Assembly (NCBI GenBank): GCA_900470285.1
Contig: UCAG01000005.1
Location: 440,921 to 504,920 of the forward strand
DNA: 64,000 bases
From: Hyphomicrobiales bacterium
GTDB lineage: Bacteria > Pseudomonadota > Alphaproteobacteria > Rhizobiales > Rhizobiaceae
Reading direction: 5' to 3'
A model generated the notes under the pieces. The model saw only the letters and a program-made list of their open reading frames with translations, made no database searches and was not told where the DNA came from. The first letter of the stretch is position 1, and each line of letters begins with the position of its first letter. Below are positions 9,088 to 18,529 of the stretch, one piece after another. The position numbers and the translations under genes are program-made.

Positions 9088-10373
9088 CAGGCGATCTTTG
9101 CCAGAGCCTGTTCAAGATCAGCGATAATATCGTCAGCATCTTCAATACCGATCGACAGACGCACCACTTCCGGCCCTGCACCGGCAGCAACTTTCTGCTC
9201 ATCTGTCAGCTGACGATGGGTGGTTGATGCCGGATGGATAACCAGCGAGCGGGTATCACCGATATTTGCCAGCAGTGAGAACAGTTCCAGCGAGTTCGCA
9301 AATGTCTTACCGGCTTCATAGCCGCCCTTCAGACCGAAGGTGAAAACCGCGCCGCCGCCTTTAGGCGAATATTTCTGCTGCAGAGCATGATATTTGTCGG
9401 TTGGCAGACCGGCATAACGCACCCATGAAACTTTCTCGTGCTTTTCCAGCCACTGAGCCACTTTCAGTGCATTGTCGCAATGGCGCTGCATACGCAGCGG
9501 CAGAGTTTCAATACCGGCCAGAATCTGGAACGAGTTGAACGGAGAAATCGCCGGACCAAAATCGCGCAAACCAAGTGTGCGTGCTGCAATGGCAAAAGCA
9601 ATATTGCCGAAGGTTTTGTGCAGTTCCGCACCGGCATATTCAGGGCGCGGTTCACTCAGCATCGGATAATTGCCGGATTTCGACCAGTCGAATGTACCGC
9701 CATCGACCAGAATACCACCCATGGAATTACCATGACCGCCAATGAATTTGGTCAGCGAGTGCACAACAATATCTGCACCATGTTCAATCGGGCGGATCAG
9801 ATATGGCGACGCCATTGTATTATCAACGATCAGCGGCAGACCGTGCTTATGTGCGATTTCCGCAATAGCAGCGATATCAACAACGATACCGCCCGGATTA
9901 GCCAGACTTTCAATGAAAATCGCACGGGTTTTGTCGTCGATCTGTTTCTCAAAGCTGGAAACATCATCCACATCACCCCAGCGCACTTCCCAGCCGAAAG
10001 ACTTGAAGGCATTGCCGAACTGATTGATCGAACCACCGTAAAGCTTGTTTGCAGCAACAAAATTGTCGCCGGTACGCAGCAGATTGTGGAATACCAGCAA
10101 CTGTGCAGCATGACCGGATGCAGTCGCAACGGCAGCTGTACCACCTTCAAGCGCTGCAACGCGCTCTTCCAGAACCGCAGTCGTCGGGTTAGTCAGGCGG
10201 GTATAGATATTGCCGAAAGCCTGCAGGCCGAACAAAGCGGCAGCATGATCCACATCATCAAAAACATAGGATGCAGTCTGATAAATCGGCGTGGTGCGGG
10301 CACCGGTTGTCGGATCCGGTTTTGCGCCTGCATGAATAGCAAGTGTATCAAAACCAGGGCTGCGCTTGGACAT
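9087..10373 (-). CDS. O-acetylhomoserine sulfhydrylase (PLP enzyme)
   Basis: A 428-residue enzyme of the Cys/Met metabolism PLP family, matching the O-acetylhomoserine aminocarboxypropyltransferase subgroup (MetY-like), which makes homocysteine from O-acetylhomoserine and sulfide. The PLP lysine lies in HSLTKFIGGHG (Lys209), the aspartate in LIVDNTMASP (Asp184), and RLTNPTT is the phosphate-binding region. Length is typical of MetY and longer than cystathionine gamma-synthases. A GGGGAG ribosome binding site precedes the ATG and is partly paired in a small hairpin (10383-10402). The cupin gene downstream overlaps by one base. Confidence 0.93.
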   Translation of the reverse strand: MSKRSPGFDTLAIHAGAKPDPTTGARTTPIYQTASYVFDDVDHAAALFGLQAFGNIYTRLTNPTTAVLEERVAALEGGTAAVATASGHAAQLLVFHNLLRTGDNFVAANKLYGGSINQFGNAFKSFGWEVRWGDVDDVSSFEKQIDDKTRAIFIESLANPGGIVVDIAAIAEIAHKHGLPLIVDNTMASPYLIRPIEHGADIVVHSLTKFIGGHGNSMGGILVDGGTFDWSKSGNYPMLSEPRPEYAGAELHKTFGNIAFAIAARTLGLRDFGPAISPFNSFQILAGIETLPLRMQRHCDNALKVAQWLEKHEKVSWVRYAGLPTDKYHALQQKYSPKGGGAVFTFGLKGGYEAGKTFANSLELFSLLANIGDTRSLVIHPASTTHRQLTDEQKVAAGAGPEVVRLSIGIEDADDIIADLEQALAKIA

Positions 10374-10382
10374 TCTCTACTC

Positions 10383-10402
10383 CCCAAAATAAACAATTTG
10401 GG
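10383..10402 (-). promoter_or_regulatory. Small hairpin overlapping the sulfhydrylase ribosome binding site
   Basis: In the minus-strand leader CCCAAA pairs with TTTGGG, the latter running into the GGGGAG ribosome binding site of the sulfhydrylase gene. It could limit translation. I could not fit it to the SAM-II or other SAM riboswitch consensus. Confidence 0.35.
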
Positions 10403-10517
10403 TCAGGTTAGAGTTTTACTCCCCCACAAGCAAAGAAAAAGATTCCACTTATCACTATAATATACGCAAACTATTATCTTTTTCCGCCAGAACACCTATA
10501 AATTACCCGCAGATTTA

Positions 10518-10552
10518 CATTGCGGTCAAAACAAAATTTTTGCACCGCAATG
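10518..10552 (-). terminator. Long hairpin after the CoA-binding protein gene
   Basis: CATTGCGGT pairs with ACCGCAATG, and the stem can extend through CAAAA/TTTTG with one bulge. It lies just past the end of the CoA-binding protein gene on the minus strand. A clear T-run after it is missing, so termination is only probable. Confidence 0.5.
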
Positions 10553-10568
10553 TCACAGAAAGCTAAAA

Positions 10569-10985
10569 TCAGGCACCAATCAGTCGCTGATGCTGCTGTT
10601 TGGTACACATATCGGTCACCACCTTTATTCCGGCAGCGCGGGCTTTGGCTTCAGCCTCTTCATGGCTGATTTCAAGCTGCAACCACAAAACATCCGGCTG
10701 TGTTTTCAGTGCCAGAATTTCATCGACAATTGCAGGCACGGCATTGGAAGCGCGGAAGACATCGACAATATCAATCTTCTCCGGAATATCGGAGAGCGAA
10801 GCATAAACTATCTGCCCCAATATCTGCTTACCTGCCTGCCCCGGATTAACCGGAATAACTTTATAACCATGCTCCAGCAGATATTTCATCACACCAAAGC
10901 TTGGACGATCTTCATTCGGAGAAGCGCCGACCAGCGCGATCACATGCTTGGTTTGCAGGATAGATTTCACTTCTGTTTCATTCAT
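10569..10985 (-). CDS. CoA-binding domain protein (YccU type)
   Basis: A 138-residue single Rossmann domain of the succinyl-CoA-synthetase alpha-like CoA-binding family. VIALVGASPNEDRPSFGVMKYLL is the nucleotide-binding beta-alpha-beta near the N-terminus, and IDIVDVFR and DVLWLQ follow as in family members. The role is unknown; the family is small, cytoplasmic and widespread. The ATG at 10985 was chosen because GGAG lies 8 nt before it; in-frame starts at 11018 and 11000 lack that. It is upstream of the sulfhydrylase on the same strand but separated by about 195 bp. Confidence 0.88.
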   Translation of the reverse strand: MNETEVKSILQTKHVIALVGASPNEDRPSFGVMKYLLEHGYKVIPVNPGQAGKQILGQIVYASLSDIPEKIDIVDVFRASNAVPAIVDEILALKTQPDVLWLQLEISHEEAEAKARAAGIKVVTDMCTKQQHQRLIGA

Positions 10986-11353
10986 GGCATTCTCCGTTTT
11001 CATACTGCTATGCATCACATTCTGCAGAAGACATAATCTATGTACAAAATGCGGGCAATTGAAGTGACGCTGCAGGCCGGACGGGAATATAGGGTAAAAA
11101 TCACCTGATTTTTATAGGGTAATATAATACCGTAATTTTAACATATTGATTTTAAACACCAATTATAATTACACGCAAATTCAGTGTACTTGACGCCTAC
11201 TCACAGGCACTGTATTGCACAGCCAGAAAATATACATCTCTCAAAAGATGTGCGGTTTTCATTTGTTACGAGCAGATTTCTGCCGGAACACAAGCAACAA
11301 AAAAAGCCTTGCTCCAGTCTCTGTTGCAAGGATTATTTCCAAGGATAACTTCA
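10986..11353. other. Intergenic region with rplM leader
   Basis: Divergent promoter region of about 370 bp, A+T-rich at 11090-11170. Close to rplM there is a hairpin CCTTGC/GCAAGG (11307-11331), which might be part of ribosomal-protein feedback control. No gene is visible. Confidence 0.45.
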
Positions 11354-11818
11354 ATGGCAACTTTTTCCCAGAAGCCAGCAGAAGTGGTGAAAAAGTGGAT
11401 CCTGATCGACGCTGAAGGCGTTGTTCTCGGTCGTCTCGCTTCTCAGGTCGCCAACATTCTGCGCGGTAAGAACAAACCAACCTTTACTCCACACGTTGAC
11501 GACGGTGACAATGTCATCATCATCAATGCGGACAAGGTAGTTCTGACCGGCAAGAAGTACACCGACAAGGTTTACTACTGGCACACTGGCCACCCAGGCG
11601 GTATTAAAGAACGTACAGCTCGTCAGATCCTCGAAGGCCGTTTCCCGGAACGCGTCGTTGAGAAGGCGATTGAACGTATGGTTCCGCGCGGTCCGCTCGG
11701 CCGTCGTCAGATGAAAAACCTGCGCGTTTATGCAGGCGCTGACCACCAGCACGAAGCACAGCAGCCAGAAGTCCTCGACATCGGCGCTTTGAACAGCAAA
11801 AATAAGAGGAACGCATAA
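11354..11818 (+). CDS. rplM: 50S ribosomal protein L13
   Basis: A 154-residue large-subunit protein. [17 protein letters not shown] near the start, HTGHPGG in the middle and [19 protein letters not shown] toward the end are L13 signatures. The ATG at 11354 has AAGGA about 8 nt upstream; a longer frame reaching 11309 has no family match. Its stop overlaps the rpsI start by one base (TAATG), the universal rplM-rpsI operon. Confidence 0.98.
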   Translation: MATFSQKPAEVVKKWILIDAEGVVLGRLASQVANILRGKNKPTFTPHVDDGDNVIIINADKVVLTGKKYTDKVYYWHTGHPGGIKERTARQILEGRFPERVVEKAIERMVPRGPLGRRQMKNLRVYAGADHQHEAQQPEVLDIGALNSKNKRNA

Positions 11819-12297
11819 TGGCTGAGCAGCTCAACTCGCTCGAAGAACTTGGCACAGTTGCAGCAGCTGCTGCTCCTGAAGCTCCGGTTCACGTTAAAAA
11901 AGTCGACGCTCTCGGACGTTCTTATGCGACCGGTAAGCGTAAAGATGCGATTGCACGCGTTTGGGTAAAGCCAGGCACAGGCAAGATCATCGTAAACGGC
12001 AAAGAGTTCAATGCATACTTTGCTCGTCCGGTTCTGCAGATGGTTCTGCAGCAGCCAATCGTTGCAGCAAACCGCGCTGGTCAGTTTGACATCATCGCGA
12101 CTGTTGCTGGCGGTGGTCTGTCCGGTCAGGCCGGTGCAGTTCGTCACGGCATTTCAAAAGCTCTGACTTACTACGAACCAGCTCTGCGCGCAGTCCTCAA
12201 GAAGGGCGGCTTCCTGACACGCGATAGCCGTGTTGTAGAACGTAAGAAATACGGTAAGGCGAAAGCCCGTCGTAGCTTCCAGTTCTCCAAGCGCTAA
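11818..12297 (+). CDS. rpsI: 30S ribosomal protein S9
   Basis: A 159-residue small-subunit protein. It has an alphaproteobacterial N-terminal extension of about 35 residues (A-rich) before [35 protein letters not shown] and the basic C-terminus [16 protein letters not shown], which reaches the P-site tRNA, are conserved. It is coupled to rplM by a one-base overlap and followed by a strong terminator at 12356-12383. Confidence 0.98.
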   Translation: MAEQLNSLEELGTVAAAAAPEAPVHVKKVDALGRSYATGKRKDAIARVWVKPGTGKIIVNGKEFNAYFARPVLQMVLQQPIVAANRAGQFDIIATVAGGGLSGQAGAVRHGISKALTYYEPALRAVLKKGGFLTRDSRVVERKKYGKAKARRSFQFSKR

Positions 12298-12355
12298 TCG
12301 CGTTCCGGGGCTTGAGTTCCCAAGCGCTAATCTTTTATCGCTTACGAACGACAGA

Positions 12356-12383
12356 AAAGCGGATCTTCGGATCCGCTTTTTTT
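12356..12383 (+). terminator. Terminator of rplM-rpsI
   Basis: AAGCGGATC-TTCG-GATCCGCTT with a stable tetraloop, followed by TTTTTT. Confidence 0.95.
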
Positions 12384-12466
12384 ATTTCATGCGACAGAGT
12401 AGCTGCTATCTCCTGCATTGCCTGGTCTTTATGTTTCCATATCACCAAGCTTCAGGATTCTGTTTC

Positions 12467-12826
12467 ATGCACAATCACTCTCCGTTCGCCACCCTTCCCG
12501 ACGCACCTTATTATATTGTCGCTTTTTCATCGCAGCGCACGGCGGATGATGACGCGGGCTATGGCGAAATGGCCGATCAGATGGTTGAGCTAGCGGAAAA
12601 GCAGGACGGTTTTCTCGGCATTGAAAGTGTGCGGGATGCAAGCGGCTTCGGCATTACCAATTCGTACTGGCGCGATGAAGAGAGCATCCGTAACTGGAAG
12701 CGTAATATCGATCATCTGGCCGCGCAGAAGCAAGGCCGTGCCATGTGGTATAAAACCTATGCTTTACGGATTGCCCGTGTTGAGCGCGCCTACGGCTTTC
12801 ATGCTGAAAGCTCTAAAACCAAATGA
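12467..12826 (+). CDS. Antibiotic biosynthesis monooxygenase-like (ABM) protein
   Basis: A 119-residue dimeric alpha-beta barrel-type protein. The segment YYIVAFSSQR, then GFLGIESVRDASGFGITNSYWRDEESIRNWKRNIDH, then WYKTYALRIARVERAYGF is the usual ABM pattern with a Trp-rich centre. Such proteins may act as cofactor-free oxygenases or bind heme; which one applies here is unknown. ATG at 12467 has AGGA upstream at suitable distance; longer frames to 12389 run into the rpsI terminator. Its stop overlaps the next gene by four bases (ATGA), so the two form an operon. Confidence 0.82.
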   Translation: MHNHSPFATLPDAPYYIVAFSSQRTADDDAGYGEMADQMVELAEKQDGFLGIESVRDASGFGITNSYWRDEESIRNWKRNIDHLAAQKQGRAMWYKTYALRIARVERAYGFHAESSKTK

Positions 12827-13281
12827 CGACTCATAACTTCAAATTGAAGCGTTTGGGCTTGCCGGAAATGGCGCAGGCTTCCCGCATCCATCGGGCGGCC
12901 TTCGACAATAGCCTGCCATGGCTGAAAGGCTTGCATACACCGCAAGAAGATCAATGGTTTTATGAAAACTGCGTTTTTGAACAATGCGAGGTCTGGGCAG
13001 CCTTTTCCCCTGATATGGCTGGTATTGTTGCCTTTAAAGAAGACTGGATTGAGCAACTCTATATTCTGCCGGATTTTCAGGGCCGCGGTATTGGCAGTGC
13101 TTTACTCAGACAGGCACAAACGACGTTTCCGCATCTGCAATTATGGACATTTCAGCGAAATATTCAGGCACAGCAATTCTATGAGAAACACGGTTTTATC
13201 GCGATTGGTAAAACCGACGGCAGCGGCAATGAAGAAAAAGAACCGGATATGCTCTATGAATGGCGCAGAACCGGTTCCTGA
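12823..13281 (+). CDS. GNAT family N-acetyltransferase
   Basis: A 152-residue acetyltransferase. The acetyl-CoA binding loop is in IEQLYILPDFQGRGIGSALL (motif A, Q-x-x-G-x-G), and motif B gives NIQAQQFYEKHGF. The acceptor substrate is unknown. It overlaps the ABM gene by four bases and is convergent with the acid phosphatase gene with only 11 bp between, so no separate terminator fits there. Confidence 0.9.
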   Translation: MTTHNFKLKRLGLPEMAQASRIHRAAFDNSLPWLKGLHTPQEDQWFYENCVFEQCEVWAAFSPDMAGIVAFKEDWIEQLYILPDFQGRGIGSALLRQAQTTFPHLQLWTFQRNIQAQQFYEKHGFIAIGKTDGSGNEEKEPDMLYEWRRTGS

Positions 13282-13292
13282 ACCGATCCAAA

Positions 13293-14099
13293 TCAACCCT
13301 TCCAGACTTTTAAATTCTCACGGTTGATTTGCAGCTGCTTTGCCGGTGTTTGCTTGTAATAATCTGTTGCCATACCACTGATCCAGTCACCGTAATTCGG
13401 GTTTGGCAGCATGATGAATTTTGAGCCGAACTTGTTCTGTTGTGCAGCAACCAGCAACCGGCGCTCACTATTATTCTTGCCGTAGAATTGTGCGCCGAAA
13501 TCGTTGAGATTGTCACCGGCGTAAACGACAACATCATAGCCTTTGGATTTTACCCGATCAAAACGCGCCTGCTTGTTTGACTGTTCAGTGCGCAGCAAAA
13601 CTGTTTCACGCGATACACCGGGAAAACCGAGTTTTTGCAGATTGCTGACAGTCGCTGCATAGGATGTATCATCACGATTGGAGATATAGAACATCCGCCC
13701 GCCATGGGAATTGACATAACGGGCGAAAGACACCGCTCCGGCAATGGCCGTTGCCTGTCGCGCCGCCATCCAGCGCGCCCATGTCGGCTTGGTATAAGGC
13801 ACACCATTCTCCACCCGCCATGCGGCATAAGCAGAGTTGTCGATCATTGTCTCGTCCAGATCAACAATCACAGCCTTCTTACGCCCGTCTTCCACCTTTG
13901 CCGTATCAAACGCTCTGCGGGCAGCATTGAAAGCCTGATAGGCCAGTGCTTCATATTCACCTGATTGCTGGACCCAGTTCAAACCCAGCACGGCCTGCTG
14001 CTCAAGTTGAGCCTGTGCCGCTTTCTGATCCGTGACACAGCCTGCTGTTAAAACTACCAGTGCTGAAACCACAAAAACATTGATTACCCTACTTTGCAT
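13293..14099 (-). CDS. Class C acid phosphatase / 5'-nucleotidase lipoprotein, e(P4) family
   Basis: A 268-residue HAD-superfamily phosphatase exported and anchored as a lipoprotein. The N-terminus is a signal peptide ending in the lipobox LTAGC (Cys21). The nucleophile motif is VIVDLDETMIDNS (Asp80, Asp82), and FYISNRDD and VVYAGDNLNDF are later HAD motifs. Family members such as Haemophilus e(P4) dephosphorylate NMN and nucleotides at the outer membrane. GGGGAC lies just before the ATG at 14099; the frame is open to 14156, but that extension would bury the signal peptide. Confidence 0.92.
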   Translation of the reverse strand: MQSRVINVFVVSALVVLTAGCVTDQKAAQAQLEQQAVLGLNWVQQSGEYEALAYQAFNAARRAFDTAKVEDGRKKAVIVDLDETMIDNSAYAAWRVENGVPYTKPTWARWMAARQATAIAGAVSFARYVNSHGGRMFYISNRDDTSYAATVSNLQKLGFPGVSRETVLLRTEQSNKQARFDRVKSKGYDVVVYAGDNLNDFGAQFYGKNNSERRLLVAAQQNKFGSKFIMLPNPNYGDWISGMATDYYKQTPAKQLQINRENLKVWKG

Positions 14100-14275
14100 A
14101 ATGTCCCCTCGGATGAATAGAAAAGCACTATCTGCAGGCAGAACGGGACACCTCACAATCGCAACTCTGCGCCCGATAATTCTCAGTATTTAAATATCGG
14201 ACGCCGCTTTATCAGCCCGCCAAAAGACGCTACAGCTTGTATCGTCAGTTTTGTTTCAGCTTACGGTGTTACTTC

Positions 14276-15226
14276 ATGGCGCATAAATCCATCGACAATG
14301 CTTTTACGGCTCAGACGATCAAGGGAGCCGCAACCGACCCTACTCATGCCGGTGCCCTCTCCTTTATGCGGCGTCTCTATAGTAAAGATGTAAACAATGC
14401 CGATGCGGTGGTCTGGGGTATTCCGTTTGATGCAGCCGTTTCCAACAGGCCGGGCGCCCGTTTTGGCCCGCAGGCAATCCGTCGTGCCGCAGCGATCTTT
14501 GATAATGATCCGCAATATCCGTTTCAGCGCGATCTGTTTGAAAATCTGGCAGTGATTGATTACGGCGACTGCCTGCTCGATTACGGCAACCACCAGCTGA
14601 CACCGGCCACCATTGAACAGGAAGCCGCTAAACTGATCGCCAATGATGCTTTTCTGGTGTCGCTTGGCGGCGATCATTTTGTGACATGGCCGATCCTCAA
14701 AGCCCATGCCGCGAAATATGGTCCGCTGGCCTTAGTGCAGTTTGATGCCCATCAGGACACCTGGTTTGATGATGGTAAGCGTATCGATCACGGCTCATTT
14801 GTTGCCCGCGCTGTACGCGACGGTATTATTGATCCGGCTGCATCCATCCAGATCGGTATCCGCACCCATGCACCGGAAGATTGCGGCATCCAAATTCTCT
14901 ATGGTCACAATGTTGAAGATATGAGCGCCAGAGACATTGTGCAGGCGATTGAAACCCGTACACAGGGGCGCAAAACCTACGTCACTTTCGACATTGATTG
15001 CCTTGATCCGGCCTATGCGCCCGGTACTGGCACACCGGTTGCGGGTGGCCCGTCCTCGGCAAAAATGCTCTCGGTGCTGCGTCAACTCGGCAAACTTGAT
15101 ATTGTCGGCGCTGATATTGTAGAGGTTGCACCGGCCTATGATCATGCCGATATAACAGCCATTGCAGGCGCGACAATTGCCATGCATTATCTGGGGCTGC
15201 TTGCGGAAAAGAAAGCCGCGCGCTAA
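14276..15226 (+). CDS. speB: Agmatinase (ureohydrolase family)
   Basis: A 316-residue manganese enzyme that hydrolyses agmatine to putrescine and urea. Metal-ligand motifs are LGGDHFVTW (130-138), FDAHQDTW (156-163) and the later TFDIDCLDPAYAPGTGTP. The RPGARFGPQAIRR near residue 58 is typical of agmatinases. Related guanidino ureohydrolases cannot be excluded. The ATG at 14276 fits the family; the ribosome binding site is weak. The TAA stop is formed by the first bases of a palindromic repeat (15224-15330). Confidence 0.88.
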   Translation: MAHKSIDNAFTAQTIKGAATDPTHAGALSFMRRLYSKDVNNADAVVWGIPFDAAVSNRPGARFGPQAIRRAAAIFDNDPQYPFQRDLFENLAVIDYGDCLLDYGNHQLTPATIEQEAAKLIANDAFLVSLGGDHFVTWPILKAHAAKYGPLALVQFDAHQDTWFDDGKRIDHGSFVARAVRDGIIDPAASIQIGIRTHAPEDCGIQILYGHNVEDMSARDIVQAIETRTQGRKTYVTFDIDCLDPAYAPGTGTPVAGGPSSAKMLSVLRQLGKLDIVGADIVEVAPAYDHADITAIAGATIAMHYLGLLAEKKAAR

Positions 15227-15330
15227 AGCGGTTCCGGTGAATATTGAATCACTGGCACCGTTCCAACTGTTTGATTTTACGCATTGTCCTCCGGCAAAAC
15301 AGGTTCCCGCTTTTGCCGGAAATGCTTTAG
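15224..15330. repeat. Palindromic intergenic element, family 2 (between speB and argC)
   Basis: Bounded by CTAAAGCGGTTCCGG at the left and CCGGAAATGCTTTAG at the right, with an inner TTTTACGCATT ... CCGGCAAAA ... TTTTGCCGG. It follows the pattern of the rhizobial intergenic repeats with TTTTTACGCATT and AAAACCG..CACTTTT blocks. Related copies in the window are at 27512-27610, 56344-56400 and 58071-58120. Confidence 0.7.
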
Positions 15331-15417
15331 TCTCACAGAATGAATCAACTGCTTGACAGAATGATTCAGCAATAACTCCTAACACTCTGAATTCTCTACC
15401 ATTAAGGCAAAATTCAA

Positions 15418-16350
15418 ATGAAACCGAAAATCTTTATTGACGGCGAACATGGCACAACGGGTCTGCAGATCCGCACCCGCCTTGCCGGTCGCACTGATCT
15501 GGAAGTCCTGTCTATTCCGGAAGAAGAACGACGCAATAAAGATTTGCGCGCTGACCTGCTGCGCTCGGCTGATATTGCCATTCTCTGCCTGCCGGATGAT
15601 GCCTCGCGTGAAGCGGTGATCCTGCTTGAAGGCCATTCCACGCGTATTATCGACACGTCGACCGCACACCGTACCCATTCCAACTGGGTTTATGGTTTTG
15701 CAGAGCTCGAAGCATTGCAGGCGCAGCGTATCCGCGAAGCCCGTCTGGTTGCCAATCCGGGTTGCTATCCGACCGGCGCAATCTCGCTCATCCGCCCATT
15801 GCGTGATGCAGGGCTGATGAACAGCGATTACCCTGTCACCGTCAATGCGGTATCCGGCTATACCGGCGGCGGCAAGCAGATGATTGCCCAGATGGAAGAT
15901 GTGAACCATCCGGAACATATGAAGGAAAACAATTTCCTCTATGGTCTGACACTCAAGCACAAGCATCTGCCGGAAATGCAGATGTATGGCAAACTTGACC
16001 ATGCGCCGATTTTTGCACCAAGTGTCGGCCGTTTTGCACAAGGCATGATTGTGCAGGTTCCGGTCCATCTCGATCTGCTCAAGGGCAAACCGACAATGGA
16101 AGATGTGCATAATGAGCTGAAGGCACATTATTCCGGTCAGAAAATCGTGCGCGTCGTCCCGCTTGAAGAAAGCAGCGCCATGGCGCGTGTGGATGCCGAA
16201 ATGCTGGCAGATACAGATGGTATGAATCTTTATGTCTTCGGCTCTGAAGGCGGCAAGCAGATCAATCTGGTCGCCGTGCTGGATAATCTCGGCAAAGGCG
16301 CATCGGGTGCAGCCGTGCAGAATATGAATCTGATGCTGGGTCTGCGTTAA
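15418..16350 (+). CDS. argC: N-acetyl-gamma-glutamyl-phosphate reductase (type 2)
   Basis: A 310-residue NADPH-dependent enzyme of arginine biosynthesis that reduces N-acetylglutamyl phosphate to the semialdehyde. The start [14 protein letters not shown] is the nucleotide-binding segment, and the catalytic cysteine is in [12 protein letters not shown] (about residue 117). [13 protein letters not shown] follows. The length of about 310 marks the short type 2 ArgC common in alphaproteobacteria. The next gene begins 18 bp later and is likely co-transcribed. Confidence 0.95.
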   Translation: MKPKIFIDGEHGTTGLQIRTRLAGRTDLEVLSIPEEERRNKDLRADLLRSADIAILCLPDDASREAVILLEGHSTRIIDTSTAHRTHSNWVYGFAELEALQAQRIREARLVANPGCYPTGAISLIRPLRDAGLMNSDYPVTVNAVSGYTGGGKQMIAQMEDVNHPEHMKENNFLYGLTLKHKHLPEMQMYGKLDHAPIFAPSVGRFAQGMIVQVPVHLDLLKGKPTMEDVHNELKAHYSGQKIVRVVPLEESSAMARVDAEMLADTDGMNLYVFGSEGGKQINLVAVLDNLGKGASGAAVQNMNLMLGLR

Positions 16351-16368
16351 CCGGAGCATTCATCGCCT

Positions 16369-17220
16369 ATGGAACAGCAAGCAGTGATAAAGCCGGTATT
16401 TCCGGCACATTGGCAGATTGCTTCTGCAAAACTGCTCGCTGACACCAATTCCAGCCATATCTGGAAAGCAACAATCACCGGAGAGGAACAGTCTCCGGTG
16501 ATTGTTAAAGTTCTCAAGCCTGCCGGCCATGAAGAATTGCGCGGTGCCTATTATCTGCGCGAGCGTGACGGACATGGTGCTATCAGGCTGCTCGGCCTCA
16601 CGCATGATCCGGTGATAATGTTGCTGGAATATGCCGGTGATTATGACCTCAAAGCCCATCTTGAAGCCGGGCATGATGCAGATGCCATCCGTATTGCCGG
16701 CGAAGTGATCCGCGTTTTACACAGTCCCTCCGGTCGGGTGCTGCCGTCTGAATTACAGCCGCTGCTCAAGCATTTCAAAAGCCTGTTTGATCTGGCGGGA
16801 AAGAAAGCGGATATTTACACGGAAGCAGCCGATCTCGCGGCATCCCTGCTCAGACAGCCTCATGAAATCATCGCCCTGCATGGCGATCTTCATCATGAGA
16901 ATATCATTCGCAGTGCACGGGGCTGGCTGGCAATTGATCCGCACGGATTGTGCGGTGATGCTGCCTTTGATTGCGCCAATCTGTTCTACAATCCGCTCGA
17001 CCGTGATGATTTGTGCCTTAATATGCAGCGTGCTGCAGAAATGGCGCAATATTTCGCAGGGATCATCGACAAGCCTGCGGCCTATATTCTTGATTATGCC
17101 TTTTGCTATGGCTGCCTCTCAGCCGCATGGCATCATGAAGACGGCAATGCTGCAGATGAGGAACGTGAACTGAAAATTGCCACCGCGCTGCGTAAGTTAA
17201 GACATCAGCTGTATCCATAA
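16369..17220 (+). CDS. Aminoglycoside/hydroxyurea kinase-like phosphotransferase
   Basis: A 283-residue protein of the streptomycin 6-kinase/hydroxyurea phosphotransferase family, with a protein-kinase-like fold. The catalytic loop is LHGDLHHENII and the metal motif is IDPHGLCGD, about 20 residues later. The N-lobe lysine is probably in PVIVKVLK. Chromosomal members often have unknown natural substrates, so resistance should not be assumed. It lies 18 bp after argC and ends at a strong terminator. Confidence 0.85.
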   Translation: MEQQAVIKPVFPAHWQIASAKLLADTNSSHIWKATITGEEQSPVIVKVLKPAGHEELRGAYYLRERDGHGAIRLLGLTHDPVIMLLEYAGDYDLKAHLEAGHDADAIRIAGEVIRVLHSPSGRVLPSELQPLLKHFKSLFDLAGKKADIYTEAADLAASLLRQPHEIIALHGDLHHENIIRSARGWLAIDPHGLCGDAAFDCANLFYNPLDRDDLCLNMQRAAEMAQYFAGIIDKPAAYILDYAFCYGCLSAAWHHEDGNAADEERELKIATALRKLRHQLYP

Positions 17221-17249
17221 AAAAGCCCCGCATTTGCGGGGCTTTTTTT
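17218..17249. terminator. Bidirectional terminator between the kinase gene and ctaA
   Basis: AAAAGCCCCGC-ATTT-GCGGGGCTTTTTTT, A-run on one side and T-run on the other. Confidence 0.95.
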
Positions 17250-17250
17250 G

Positions 17251-18336
17251 TTAAGCTGCACGCATTTCATAAGCACCTTTACAGGCGCGCCAATGGGCGA
17301 CAGCAAAGCTCAGCACCACCAATGCAAAGCCCTGATGGGCAAGGCCCCACTCAATCGGCACCATTGTCAGCAAGGCGATAATTCCGATCGCCGCCTGCAT
17401 CAGGATCAGGCCGAGCAGCACAACAGAGCGTCGCGCGTGAGTTGTACCGGCAGCATGGCGATGCGCCTGTACAGCATGCAGCACAGCCAGCACCAACACC
17501 GTATAGGCAAACATCCGGTGAATGAATTGCACAGTCTTCGGATTTTCAAACAGGTTTCGCCAGTAAGGCTGGTTGATGAACAGGTCTGAAGGGATAATCG
17601 CGCCATCCATCAGCGGCCATGTATTATAGGTCAGACCGGCATGCAGCCCGGCGACCAGCCCGCCAAGATAAATCTGCACCAGAATTGCCAGAACCAGCCA
17701 GCCGGCAAAGCGTTGCAAACCGCGCGGCGCTGGTTTTTCCGTATATTCAGCAAGCCCGCGCGCAACATAAAACACGGCGGTAATAATAATACAGGCCATA
17801 GTGAGATGCACAGCCAGACGATACTGGCTCACCGATGTCAGCACGCTCAAACCCGATGCCACCATCCACCAGCCGATAGCGCCCTGCAAACCACCCAGCG
17901 CCAGAATACCAAGCATCCGCGCTTTCAAACCGTCCTGCAGGCGGCCAGTTACCCAGAAGAAAATCAGCGGAACAGCCACCAGAAAGCCGACGAAACGCGC
18001 CAGCATACGATGCGCCCATTCCCACCAGAAAATGAACTGGAACTCTTCCAGTGCCATGCCCTTGTTGATCTGCTGATATTGCGGGATCTGACGGTATTTA
18101 TCGAATTCTTCCAGCCATTCCGCATGGTTCAGCGGCGGGATAACGCCATGGATAGGCTTCCACTCAGTGATAGACAGACCGGAGCCGGTCATACGGGTTG
18201 CACCGCCCACCATGACAATTGCGATCAGTACAACGAACACCGCATAAAGCCACCACCGTACCATTTTACGGTTCTTGTCGTGGTTGGCACTGACCGGTTG
18301 TTGTGTTGCCGGTAATGCGGCATAATCTGTTATCAT
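17251..18336 (-). CDS. ctaA: Heme A synthase (COX15/CtaA)
   Basis: A 361-residue integral membrane enzyme that oxidises heme O to heme A for cytochrome aa3 oxidase. About eight hydrophobic helices are seen. [19 protein letters not shown] after the first helix, the [12 protein letters not shown] loop and the heme-ligand helices [12 protein letters not shown] and QFIHRMFAY are family hallmarks; type 2 (alphaproteobacterial/mitochondrial) length. The ATG at 18336 follows GGAGCAGGA. It ends directly at the shared terminator. Confidence 0.95.
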   Translation of the reverse strand: MITDYAALPATQQPVSANHDKNRKMVRWWLYAVFVVLIAIVMVGGATRMTGSGLSITEWKPIHGVIPPLNHAEWLEEFDKYRQIPQYQQINKGMALEEFQFIFWWEWAHRMLARFVGFLVAVPLIFFWVTGRLQDGLKARMLGILALGGLQGAIGWWMVASGLSVLTSVSQYRLAVHLTMACIIITAVFYVARGLAEYTEKPAPRGLQRFAGWLVLAILVQIYLGGLVAGLHAGLTYNTWPLMDGAIIPSDLFINQPYWRNLFENPKTVQFIHRMFAYTVLVLAVLHAVQAHRHAAGTTHARRSVVLLGLILMQAAIGIIALLTMVPIEWGLAHQGFALVVLSFAVAHWRACKGAYEMRAA

Positions 18337-18529
18337 CAATCCTGCTCCGACTGAGTTTTACCCCCGCAGATACATGCCGCATGCGCACCGCGAATACAAG
18401 ACAACAACACGCGACACGCAGACGCTGTTTTTATTGACCACTTTCATAAATGCAGCGTCAAACCGGAGACGAAAACCATTTCAGATTCAGTACTGTCTGG
18501 TGTATGAGAGTGATGACGGAGAGAGAAAT

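Noticed and set aside
10374-10560. SAM-II riboswitch before the sulfhydrylase gene
   Set aside because: The leader has a ribosome-site hairpin but not the SAM-II pseudoknot consensus.
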